Shown here in pieces: positions 6,721 through 14,888 of a DNA stretch of 64,000 nt. This DNA comes from RYN-133 sp963785425 (lineage in GTDB: Bacteria; Actinomycetota; Actinomycetes; Mycobacteriales; Jatrophihabitantaceae): assembly GCA_963785425.1 (NCBI GenBank), contig CAWAVG010000004.1:868001-932000 (forward strand), given 5' to 3'. The position numbers and the translations under genes were made by a program. Position 1 is the stretch's first letter. Every line of letters starts with the position of its first letter. The notes below the pieces were generated by a model. The model worked only from the letters and a program-made list of their open reading frames with translations, made no database searches and was not told the DNA's origin.

Positions 6721-9267
6721 ATGCGGACGCAGCGCTGCGACCGCGTCGAGGAGCTGCAGCGCACGCGCGCTCGCCGCGAACTGGGCGCGGCACACCCGCG
6801 TTGACACGCGCGCCGGCGACTGCGGCGGGCGTCGACGGCCCTCGTCGGCGCGGCGCCGCCCGCGGCGCGATCTTGCGGTCGACCGCGACGTCGCGCCGTG
6901 CCGTCCCGCATCTGACCTAGGGCGAAGGCCGAGCGGAGCTGCGCGACTCGACGGGCGCATGGCGCGTGCGCTGCGCCGAGCGGTCGCCCGACCGCGGGCC
7001 GGCTGATCGTCCGTGAGGGTGCGACTGCAACCAGCGCGGCCTTCATACGCGGCGCGCACCGGGCACTTCGTCGAGGCCGAGCACGAGCTGGACGCGGCCG
7101 AGCGCTGCATCGCGCTACGCCGAGCCGCGCGAGCGGCTGCAACGTCCTGCTCAACGGCGGCAACGTGCGCATCTGCGCGGCCGAGCTCGGTCGGCGCGGC
7201 GCCGGTTCACCGCGCGCGATCGAGACGCCGCGCAACGAGACCAGCCGACCGAGGCGTTCACCGCGCGGCACAACCTCGGCTACGTCGAGTTCCTCGCCGG
7301 CCACTTGCCCGCGGCGATCCGGGCGATGGACGAGGCCGGCGAGCTGAGCGCCGAGATCTCGCGCGGGGTCTGGCTGCTCGACCGGGCCCGGGTGCTGGCG
7401 AGGCCGGACTCGTGCAGGCGGCCGACGGGTCGCTGGCGCGCCGCGGCCGAGATCTTCCGCCGGGACCGGATGGCGCAGGACCTCGCCGAGACCGAACTGG
7501 AACGGGCCCGGTGCGCCCTGATCGTCGGGCAGAGGCGAGCCGGCGCGGCGCTTCGCGATGCGGGCGCGCGACCGGTTCCGCCGGCGCGGCAGCGACCGCT
7601 GGCGCCGCGACGCCGAACTGGTCCTGCTGCAGGGCGACCTCGCGGCGGGCCGCCCCGGACGGCGGCTGACCGGCCCGGCCCTGCGGTTGCGGCAGGAGTT
7701 CGAGCGCGACGGAGCGCGGCTGTCCGCCCGGACTGCTGCTCTCATCGCCGCCGAGGCGCATCTCTCGGCCGGCCAGCTCGAAGAGGCGCAACCGCATGCT
7801 CGCCGGCCTCGCCCCGTCCACCCGCCGTGACCCGATCACGACCCGGCTGCACGCCGGGTACGTGCGGGCCAGCCTCGATCTCGCAGCCGGGCGCCGCGCC
7901 GCGGCCAGTCGCCGGGCACGGCGGGCGCTGAGCGATCTCGCGGCCTACCAGGCCAGCTTCGGCAGCATCGACCTGGCGACGGCGGCGGCAGTGCACGGCC
8001 GCCGGCTCGCCGATCTCGATCTCGCGGTGGCGCTCGAATCCGGGCGCGCCGAGCAGGTACTCGAACGGCCGAGCGGGCCCGGCGCGGTCGCGAGCCGGCT
8101 GCCCGCGGTGCGCCCGCCCGACGACCGGAGGCCGCGCAGCTGCTCGCCGAACTCCGGCAGACCGTCGAGTCCCAGCGCCAGGCCGAGCAGCAGCACGAGC
8201 CCGTCGCCGAGCTGCTCGAAGCACCGCCACGACCTCGAAGCGCGCATCGCCGCGCGCGGATGGAGCCGGGCCGGCGGCGGAGTGGTGCGCGACATCGCCG
8301 GCATCGACCAGACCCGGCCGACGTTGGGCGACGCGACGCTCGTGTCGTTCTCGCGCGCCGGTCACGCCCTGCACGCCGTGGTCGTCGACGCCGAACGGGT
8401 TGCGCCTGGTCGGCCTCGGCGACGCGGTCGGGGTGGACGAGCAGGTGCGCCGGGTGCGCGCCGACCTCGACGTGCTGGCCCAGCCACGCCTGCCCGGGCC
8501 GCTGCGCGGCGCGGTCTCGGCGTCGTGCCGGCGCTCGCTGCGCCTGCTGGACGAGGCGCTGCTCGCGCCGCTGGGCGTCTCCCGCCGCGTCGTCGTCGTC
8601 TCGACCGGGGTGCTCGGGCAGCTGCCGTGGGGGCTGTTGCCGTCGCTGCGCGGCGTCCCCGTGGTGGTGACGCCGTCGGTCACCGCGTGGCACCGCGCGA
8701 GCACCGCGGCGCGGTCGCGGTCGCGCCGGCGTGGTCGCGATCGCCGGGCCCGGCGTCGAGCGCGGCACGGACGAGGTCGCGTCGGTCGCCCGCGCCTGGG
8801 CAGGCGCGCCACTGCACGAGGTCACCGGGGCGGCAGCGACCGCCGCGGCGTTCACCGGCGCCATGTCACAGGCGCGGTTCGCGCACGTGGCCGCCCACGG
8901 CGTGCACCAGACCGAGAACCCGCTCTTCTCCTCCGTCCGGTTGGCGGACGGGCCGCTGTTCGCGCACGAGCTCGACCAGAGCACCGGAACCGCCGAGCAC
9001 GTCGTGCTCTCGGCGTGCGAACTGGGACTGTCGACCGTGCGGCCGGGCGACGAGGCGCTCGGGCTGACGAGCGTGCTGCTGCACCTCGGCACCCGCTCGG
9101 TCGTGGCCGGGGTCGCCCGCGTCAGCGACGACCTGGCGGCCGCCGCGATGGCCGACTACCACGTCAGGTTGCAGGCGGGACTCGACTCCGCCCACGCGCT
9201 CGCCGAGACGCTGCAGGCCCATCCGGGGCTGCCGTTCGTCTGTTTCGGAGCAGCATTCACAGCGTGA
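6721..9267 (+). pseudogene. TPR-CHAT (caspase-like) protease (frameshifted as given)
   Basis: The first two thirds contain helical repeats of tetratricopeptide type, for example HFVEAEHELDAAERCIAL, FTARHNLGYVEFLAGHLPAA, EAHLSAGQLEEAQRMLAGLA and YVRASLDLAAGRRAAASRRA. The C-terminal third is a CHAT domain, a clan CD cysteine protease: STGVLGQLPWGLLPSLRGVP, then HVAAHGVHQTENPLFSSVRL with catalytic His at 8896-8898, then VVLSACELGLSTVRPGDEAL with catalytic Cys at 9016-9018, and GTRSVVAGVARVSDDLAAAA. It stops at 9267. CHAT proteases are known in bacterial conflict and regulated-proteolysis systems, where TPRs sense partners. The N-terminal boundary (ATG 6721) is uncertain because frameshifts are dense before 7250; from about 8260 on, most of the sequence lies in only two or three frames. 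Confidence 0.75.
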
Positions 9268-9350
9268 TCGCCCAGCGTTCACTTCATGATCGGCACCCGC
9301 GCGACGTAGGCTTAACCCTTCATCTGCTGTCCCCTCGCGGAGTTGTCGCC

Positions 9351-11512
9351 TTGTCTCGTTCGTCGGTCGTCATCGCCTCCCTCGCCGCCGCTGCTGTCGC
9401 AGCGGCCGCGGTGGGGGTGACGCCGGCTGCCGCCGCGCCGGCACGGTCCGGGCACGCCGCGCATTCCGGTCACGCCGCACACCCCGCACACCCTCTGAAG
9501 CATCGCGGGCACGCCGCTCCCGCCCCGGTCGCCGGCACGTTCGTCCCGGTCGGCGCGTTCCGCGCGCTCGATGCGGCCACCGTCCGCGCCGGTCATCAGG
9601 TCACCGTGTCCGTCGCCGGGCGGCACGGCGTCGCCACCGATGCCGCTGCGGTCGCCGTCACGGTGCACGCGATCGGCCCGCAGAGCGCCGGCACGCTGAC
9701 GCTGTTCCCGTCGCGCACCGCCGCGCCGAAGACCACGAACCTGACCTATCGCGCGCGGCGAGACGACCGCCGCAGGCGGCGCTCGTGCGGCTCGTCGCAC
9801 GGCGCGCTCACGATCCTCGACCGGGCGCGCAGCGGCTCGGTGCAGCTCGCGCTGGACGTGACCGGCTACATCGCCGGCGGGACGGTCGGCACGGCGCAGC
9901 CGGGTCTGCTGCACACTGCTGCCTTCACCGGTGCGCGTGCTCGACACCCGCCATCCCGGCGGCTACCTGCGACCGCACTCGGTGCGCAGCATGCGGGTGG
10001 GGCACGGCGTCCCGGGCAGCGGTGTCGGCGCGGTCGCCGTGATGTTGACCGCCAACGACCCCGCGGCCGCCGGCTCGCTGGTCGCGTACGCCAAGAACAA
10101 CGACCAGCCCGCCGTGCCGACCACCCGCTTCGACGCCCACCGCACGGCCGACCGCGTTCGCGTGGGTGCCCACGCACAGCGACGGCAGCATCAGCATCGC
10201 CAACACCTCCGCCGGTGCCACCGGCGCGCTGCTCGACGTCGTCGGCTGGGCCAACACCGGAGTGGCGCGGACGGCCGGCGCCTTCCAGCCGCGCTTCCCC
10301 GACCGGGTGGCCAATGGCTGCGGCTGCGCGCGGGCCAGACCCGGGCCGTCCGTGATCGCCGGAGCGGCGGGGGTGCCGCTCGCGCACGTCGAGCGCGGTC
10401 CTCGCCTCGATCACGGCGTCGGACGCCTCTCGGGCCGGCGCGCTGCTCGTCGGCAACACCGGCACGGCCACGGCGCGCCGCGCGGTCGAGTTCGGCCCGA
10501 GGCCGCAAGACCGTCCGACCTCGTCGAGCTGCCGCTGGTGAACGGCGCGCTGCCGATCCGCAACGCCTCGCGCGGCGCGGTGACGTCGCGGTCGACGTCG
10601 TCGGGTTCGTGCCGTCGGCGACGCTCGCGCCGCCCGCGATGTCGATCAGCCGCTACCTCGGCGATCTCACCGGCCGACGTCGGCGCTGACGCCGCAGTGA
10701 TGAGTCATCACGGGTGCGCCGACGCGGACGCGATGAGCGCGGTCGCCCATCCGTTCGTGCTGCTCGACGTCGGCGCGCAGTCGGTACCGGACGGCTCCAC
10801 GGCGTCGGCGGCGTGTCGCTGACGCAGACGACGGCGGCGGTACGGCTCGACCTACCCCGAGCTGCGCAGCGTGTTGGACGCCTACCTCACCGGCTTCAAC
10901 CATTGCGCGCCGAACAAGGCCGCCACGATCGCCATCGGCACGAACAACGACGGCCAGTGGACGAAGGGCGACGCCGAACTACTACGCACCGTGCCGACCG
11001 CGCCAAGGACTGGGCGGGCTCGGTCGTCAACATGCTCGGCTCGCAACCGGGGCTGACGATCGTCGGCGCCGACGACATCGAGCCCGACTTCGCGAGCACG
11101 CAGGCCCAGGCACAGACATGGGTCAGCACCTATCTGAAGGCCGCGACCACCAAGACGTTGATCTTCAACGGCTCGGCCGACGGGTGCCCCGACGGGTTCG
11201 GCGAGCACCGGCGCGGTGTGCTCGAGCGGCTACACCCAGCAGGGCATCTACGACCTTGCGCACAAGGTCGCGTTGCCCGGCTACCGCATCGACGTCGCGC
11301 CCCAGGTCTATTCGCCCAGCATGGCGGCGCAGTGGGCGAACATCGACAGGACCGGCGGCGGCGGGCTGACCTTCGCCGGCGCGCTCACCGAGCACGCCCT
11401 GGCTCCGACCACCTACACGTCCGCCAACGGCTGGGCGGCGCTCTACTACGCCGTCGGCTCGCTCACCCGTGACCCGCACATCGCGGCAGCCTCGGACATC
11501 ACCGACGGCTGA
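9351..11512 (+). pseudogene. large secreted repeat protein (frameshifted as given)
   Basis: A probable TTG start at 9351 (GGAG 9 bp upstream) opens a signal peptide: LSRSSVVIASLAAAAVAAAA then VGVTPAAAAPA, followed by a His/Ala/Gly repeat (HAAHSGHAAHPAHPLKHRGH). Then come about three copies of a beta-rich unit of roughly 110-120 residues: RALDA or RVLDTR, a VAG/VPG turn, AVAVTV or AVMLTA, (A)AGxLxxY/F, and a closing LDVTGY/LDVVGW/VDVVGF. These resemble the RVLDTR-type repeats of actinobacterial surface proteins. The C-terminal 270 residues (LDAYLTGFNHCAPNKAATIA, LTIVGADDIEPDFASTQAQA, TWVSTYLKAATTKTLIFNG) look like a globular, possibly glycosidase-like domain; I could not assign a family. Stop at 11512. 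At least six frame changes. Whether it belongs with the CHAT cluster is unclear. Confidence 0.6.
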
Positions 11513-11530
11513 CCCCACCCGCGGCGGGAT

Positions 11531-11561
11531 TTGGCCGCGCTCGACGGCCGTCACGTACGCT
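11531..11561 (+). promoter_or_regulatory. candidate promoter of rplJ-rplL
   Basis: TTGGCC (11531-11536) and TACGCT (11556-11561) are 19 bp apart, somewhat longer than ideal. The predicted start near 11567 would produce exactly the structured leader described next, which is the main support for this call. Confidence 0.35.
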
Positions 11562-11563
11562 GG

Positions 11564-11766
11564 GGACAGTTCCACCCGAAGACCGCTGGTCGTCGCATGC
11601 GCACATGTGACGTAACGGCTCCGAAGCGTCGGAGCGGCCCGCGCAGGTTGGACGGTTCGCCGCGGACAGCAGTTCGCGACGCCCCGTGCGCCCTGCGCCG
11701 GGGCGTTTCTCGTTTCCGGGCCGTGCGTCGCTCATCGCGACCGGCCCGACAGGAAACGAGAGGAGG
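11564..11766 (+). promoter_or_regulatory. ribosomal protein L10 leader with attenuator and SD-proximal hairpin
   Basis: The roughly 200-nt untranslated leader of rplJ begins with GAAGACCGCTGGTCGTCG, the kind of motif seen in actinobacterial L10 leaders bound by the L10-L12 complex for autogenous control. Two alternating hairpins follow. ACGCCCCG (11679-11686) with CGGGGCGT (11699-11706) ends in TTCTCGTTT, a terminator-like form. TCTCGTTTCC (11708-11717) with GGAAACGAGA (11752-11761), plus an inner GGGCC/GGCCC stem, abuts the ribosome site AGGAGG (11761-11766). Both could stop rplJL expression when L10-L12 is in excess. Confidence 0.7.
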
Positions 11767-11772
11767 TAGCAC

Positions 11773-12406
11773 ATGCCGAACACCGAGAAGAGCGCCGCGG
11801 TCGCCGAGATCACGGAGAGCTTCAACTCCGCCTCCGCCGCGGTCATCACCGAGTACCGCGGACTGTCGGTCAAGCAGATCACCGAACTGCGGCGGGCTCT
11901 GGGCCGCGACACCACGTACGCGGTCGTGAAGAACACGCTCACCAAGCGCGCCGCCGCCGAGGCGGGCGTCCCGATCGACGACAGCCTGCTCACCGGCCCG
12001 ACGGCGATCGCGTTCGTCAAGGGCGACCCGGTCGAGGCCGCCAAGGGGCTGCGCGACTTCGCGAAGACCACCCCGCTGCTCGTGATCAAGGGCGGCATCC
12101 TCGACGGCAAGGCGCTGTCGGCGGACGAGGTCAACCGCATCGCCGACCTCGAGTCGCGCGAGGTGCTGCTCGCCAAGCTGGCCGGTGCGCTCAAGGCGCT
12201 CCCGACCCGCGCGGCCGGGCTGTTCCAGGCGCCGCTGTCGCAGATGGCCCGCCTGGCCAAGGCCCTGGAGGAGAAGAAGCCCGCCGCAGACGGCGCGGCC
12301 GACGCCCCCGAGGCAGCCGGACAACCGAGCAGACAGGCAGCAGAGGCGCAGGGCCGATTCCGCGGCTGCACCCGAAGAAGAGACTCCCGCCGAGCCGGCG
12401 GAGTAG
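11773..12406 (+). CDS. rplJ: 50S ribosomal protein L10 (frameshift in the C-terminal tail as given)
   Basis: L10 anchors the L7/L12 dimers to the ribosomal stalk. From ATG 11773 the conserved body reads MPNTEKSAAVAEITESFNSA, ITELRRALGRDTTYAVVKNT, LLTGPTAIAFVKGDPVEAAK and GLFQAPLSQMARLAKALEEK. The tail is an Ala/Glu-rich extension seen in many actinobacteria. As written, the frame continues without a stop into rplL. The neighbouring frame instead ends in DSAAAPEEETPAEPAE and TAG at 12404-12406, so an indel near 12320-12350 is likely. Corrected length is about 210 residues. Confidence 0.9.
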
Positions 12407-12453
12407 GTAACCGACAAGCCGGCTCTCCCGGCGAAGAAGAAAGGACGCCAATC

Positions 12454-12843
12454 ATGGCGAAGCTCAGCACCGACGAGCTGCTCGAGTCGTTCAAGGAGAT
12501 GACCCTCCTGGAGCTCAGCGAGTTCGTGAAGCAGTTCGAAGAGACCTTCGACGTCACCGCCGCCGCGCCGGTCGCGGTCGCCGCAGCCGGCCCGGCCGGA
12601 CCCGGTGCCGCCGCCGAGGCTCCCGAGGAGAAGGACGAGTTCGACGTCATCCTCGAGGCCGCGGGCGACAAGAAGATCCAGGTCATCAAGGAGGTGCGCA
12701 CGCTCACGAGCCTCGGCCTGAAGGAGGCCAAGGACCTCGTCGACGGCGCACCGAAGCCGCTCCTGGAGAAGGTCAACAAGGAAGCCGCGGACAAGGCGAA
12801 GGAGGCCCTCGAGGCCGCCGGCGCCACGGTCAGCGTCAAGTAG
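12454..12843 (+). CDS. rplL: 50S ribosomal protein L7/L12
   Basis: L7/L12 forms the flexible ribosomal stalk that recruits translation GTPases. The 129-residue product has the N-terminal dimerisation helix (MAKLSTDELLESFKEMTLLE), an Ala/Pro/Gly hinge, and the globular C-terminal domain with KKIQVIKEVRTLTSLGLKEA-KDLVDGAPKPLLEKV. The start at ATG 12454 follows GAAGAAAGGA. The frame is intact, and its own ribosome site argues against a real fusion with L10. Confidence 0.97.
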   Translation: MAKLSTDELLESFKEMTLLELSEFVKQFEETFDVTAAAPVAVAAAGPAGPGAAAEAPEEKDEFDVILEAAGDKKIQVIKEVRTLTSLGLKEAKDLVDGAPKPLLEKVNKEAADKAKEALEAAGATVSVK

Positions 12844-12858
12844 CACAGCACGTCCCGG

Positions 12859-12894
12859 ACGGGGCGGCTCGGCGACAAGCCTGGGCCGCCCCGT
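12859..12894 (+). terminator. rplJ-rplL terminator
   Basis: ACGGGGCGGC (12859-12868) pairs perfectly with GCCGCCCCGT (12885-12894), extendable by two pairs including a G-T. It begins 15 bp after the rplL stop. The downstream 13-mer CCGTTCGCTGTCT (12891-12903) is shared with the rplA terminator. Confidence 0.8.
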
Positions 12895-12914
12895 TCGCTG
12901 TCTCGCTTCCTCCT

Positions 12915-12952
12915 CGGCGCAGTCCAAATCGGCACCGAAAATGACTGCGCCG
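12915..12952. terminator. second hairpin between rplL and the convergent asparaginase
   Basis: CGGCGCAGT (12915-12923) and ACTGCGCCG (12944-12952) form a perfect 9-bp stem with a 20-base loop. It lies between convergent genes and may act as the terminator of the minus-strand operon. Confidence 0.5.
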
Positions 12953-13001
12953 GGGTCGAAGCGTCAGGAAGCGAGCAGGGTGGTGAGGTCGGGGGCCGCC
13001 G

Positions 13002-13913
13002 TCAGCTCGGCCCGACGCGCACACCCCCGCCGAGGACGGGCGGCGCAGCCCACTTCTCGATCGCCGGGTGCTCGAAACCCCACGAGCGCAGCACCGCGGC
13101 GAGGATCGGCGGCAGCGCCCGCCCGCTGCCGTCCTCGAGCTTCGAGGCGAAGGCGCGCCCGTCGGGCAGCGCCGCGGCCCAGACGCCCTCGGCGCCCTCT
13201 TTGGCGACGAGCCCGGGACGGCCGCCATCAGCTCGGACACCGCTCGCGCCGTCCCGCCGATCAGCCCGGATGCGCGCGCATCGCCCCGGCGACCAGCGCC
13301 GGGGTACCCGCCGACGCGCCCGCCAGCGTCGCGAAAGCCTGCGCCAGACCGCGCAGCGACACCGCGAAGGCCGGCGCGCCGCACCCGTCGACGGCCACCG
13401 CCGTGACCGGCCCGGCGAGCGTCTCGATCCGCGCGCGGACGGCGACCTGCAGCGGATGGTCGGCATCGACGTAGTCGGCGACCGGCCAGCCCGCCGCCAC
13501 GCACGTCGCCACCATCGCGGCGTGCTTGCCCGAGCAGTTGTGGCAGATCGCCGCCGGTCCGCCGCCGGCGCGCACCCACTCGAGCAGCGCGTGGGCGCGT
13601 CGGGCAGCGCGGGCGGGCAGCGCAACGCCGCCTCGTCCGCGCCGGCGGCCGCCAGCGTCGCCCGCGCGCCGTTCACATGCATCAGCTCGCCGTCGTGGCT
13701 CGCGCACGCCAGCGCCAGGGACGCGTCGCGGCCGGGGAAGCCGGCCTCGACCATCGCCACCGCCTGCAGGGGCTTGAGCGACGAGCGAGCGAACACCGCC
13801 TCGTCGACCGGGCCGGCGGCGCGATCGTCGCCCGCGCCGGTCAGCACCACGATGGTGCCGCGATGCCGCGATTCGAGGTAACCGTTGCGGACGGCGTGGA
13901 CGAGCTCGATCAC
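13002..13913 (-). CDS. L-asparaginase II-type protein (frameshifted as given)
   Basis: The predicted role is hydrolysis of L-asparagine to aspartate and ammonia in the cytoplasm (asparaginase II, Rhizobium/thermolabile type). The start is GTG 13913, overlapping the previous gene's TGA (GTGA). Visible motifs: VIELVHAVRNGYLESRHRGT, ARSSLKPLQAVAMVEAGF, ALACASHDGELMHVNGARAT, ICHNCSGKHAAMVATCVAAG, VDADHPLQVAVRARIETLAG and VAVDGCGAPAFAVSLRGLAQ. These fit the family in order. The frame changes near 13600 and again near 13230-13260; the last part (LVAKEGAEGVWAAALPDGRA) returns to the first frame and stops at 13002. Length after correction is about 303 residues, normal for the family. It is the last gene of a four-gene minus-strand operon. 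Confidence 0.8.
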   Translation of the reverse strand: MIELVHAVRNGYLESRHRGTIVVLTGAGDDRAAGPVDEAVFARSSLKPLQAVAMVEAGFPGRDASLALACASHDGELMHVNGARATLAAAGADEAALRCPPALPDAPTRCSSGCAPAADRRRSATTARASTPRWWRRAWRRAGRSPTTSMPTIRCRSPSARGSRRSPGRSRRWPSTGAARRPSRCRCAVWRRLSRRWRARRRVPRRWSPGRCARIRADRRDGASGVRADGGRPGLVAKEGAEGVWAAALPDGRAFASKLEDGSGRALPPILAAVLRSWGFEHPAIEKWAAPPVLGGGVRVGPS

Positions 13914-14675
13914 GCAGCCAGCGCCGCCCGGGCCTGGGCGCTGACCGGCGCGGCCTCGACGGCCGAGCGGACCCGCGCCGGGGCCGCGGCGTACCGGTGC
14001 GCGATGCGGGCGGCCTGGTTGCCGGTGAGGCTGGCCAGCACGCCGTCGAGCTCGGCCCACAGCTCGTGGTCGACCGCCGCGGCGAGCATCCCGTCGAGCT
14101 GGCGCGTCCGAGAGCAGCGCCGCGATGTCGTCCATGCGGCTCAGGTCGTCGAGCACGAAACCGACCCGCAGCAGCTGCTCGCCGTCGAGGTCGGCGACGG
14201 CGGCCGCCAGCGCCGGCCCGGAGACGACCGACACGAACCCGCCCATGACGACCCATTCCTGTCGCCGCGCGAGCTCGGCGCCGACCTTCGACACGTGTGC
14301 CGGCGAGATCCGCTCGATCACCTCCGGCGCACGGCTCGGATCCATCGCCGCGCTGACGTCAGCGAGATAGCCGTCGGACAGCCGCCCGACCATGTCCGCG
14401 GCACGTCCCGGATCGAGCAGCTCGGCGGTGCGCGCGGCGATCAGCGGCGGCAGCGCGAACTCGGTCACCTTCGCAGCAAGCGCCGCGGGGACGAGGCGCG
14501 AGATCGCGGCGACCTTCGTGAAGTGGTGCTTGTCGGTCTCGAACAGGTAGTCACCGATCTGCCTGCGCAGCGTCCGCAGATCGTCGACCGGGACGGCTTC
14601 GAGGAACTCGAGCCGGCCCGGTTCGACCCCGAGCTGGTGGGCGAGCTTGCGCACTTCTGCGGTCGGCTCAGGCAT
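13910..14675 (-). CDS. uncharacterised helical protein (frameshifted as given)
   Basis: From ATG 14675 the product reads MPEPTAEVRKLAHQLGVEPG, VDDLRTLRRQIGDYLFETDK, HHFTKVAAISRLVPAALAAK, LLDPGRAADMVGRLSDGYLA, DVSAAMDPSRAPEVIERISP and RRQEWVVMGGFVSVVSGPAL. One extra base near 14105 breaks the frame; corrected, it continues QLDGMLAAAVDHELWAELDG and ends QARAALAA with TGA at 13910-13912. About 254 residues, all helical, with no membrane segment. Repeated DP-containing helical units vaguely recall MgtE N-type repeats. I recognise it only as a conserved actinobacterial family of unknown function. It starts 6 bp after the small upstream gene and is coupled to the asparaginase. Confidence 0.65.
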
Positions 14676-14681
14676 CCGGCG

Positions 14682-14888
14682 TCACCCCAGAAGAGCTTTC
14701 TTGACGACGCCGCGCAGCGGGAACGGGATGTGGCGCAGCGTGGCGTGGAAGGACGCCTCGAGATCCTCGGCCTGCTTGCGGCGGGCGTGTTGGATGACCG
14801 CGAGCAGTTGGGCGCGGTCGTCCTCGGACAGGGCGCCCACACCCGGCGGCGGTGCCGCGCCGAGCAGCTCGTGCAGGGAATCAGTCAT
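14682..14888 (-). CDS. small uncharacterised protein
   Basis: A 68-residue intact frame: MTDSLHELLGAAPPPGVGAL, SEDDRAQLLAVIQHARRKQA and EDLEASFHATLRHIPFPLRG, ending VVKKALLG. It overlaps the amidase end by 8 bp (ATGACTGA) and precedes the next gene by 6 bp, so it is an operon member rather than a chance ORF. The composition suggests a soluble helical protein with a basic C-terminus. Function unknown. Confidence 0.65.
   Translation of the reverse strand: MTDSLHELLGAAPPPGVGALSEDDRAQLLAVIQHARRKQAEDLEASFHATLRHIPFPLRGVVKKALLG

Noticed and set aside
3127..11512. the island as a phage or insertion-sequence integration
   Set aside because: No integrase, transposase, terminal inverted repeats or target duplication could be found at its borders.
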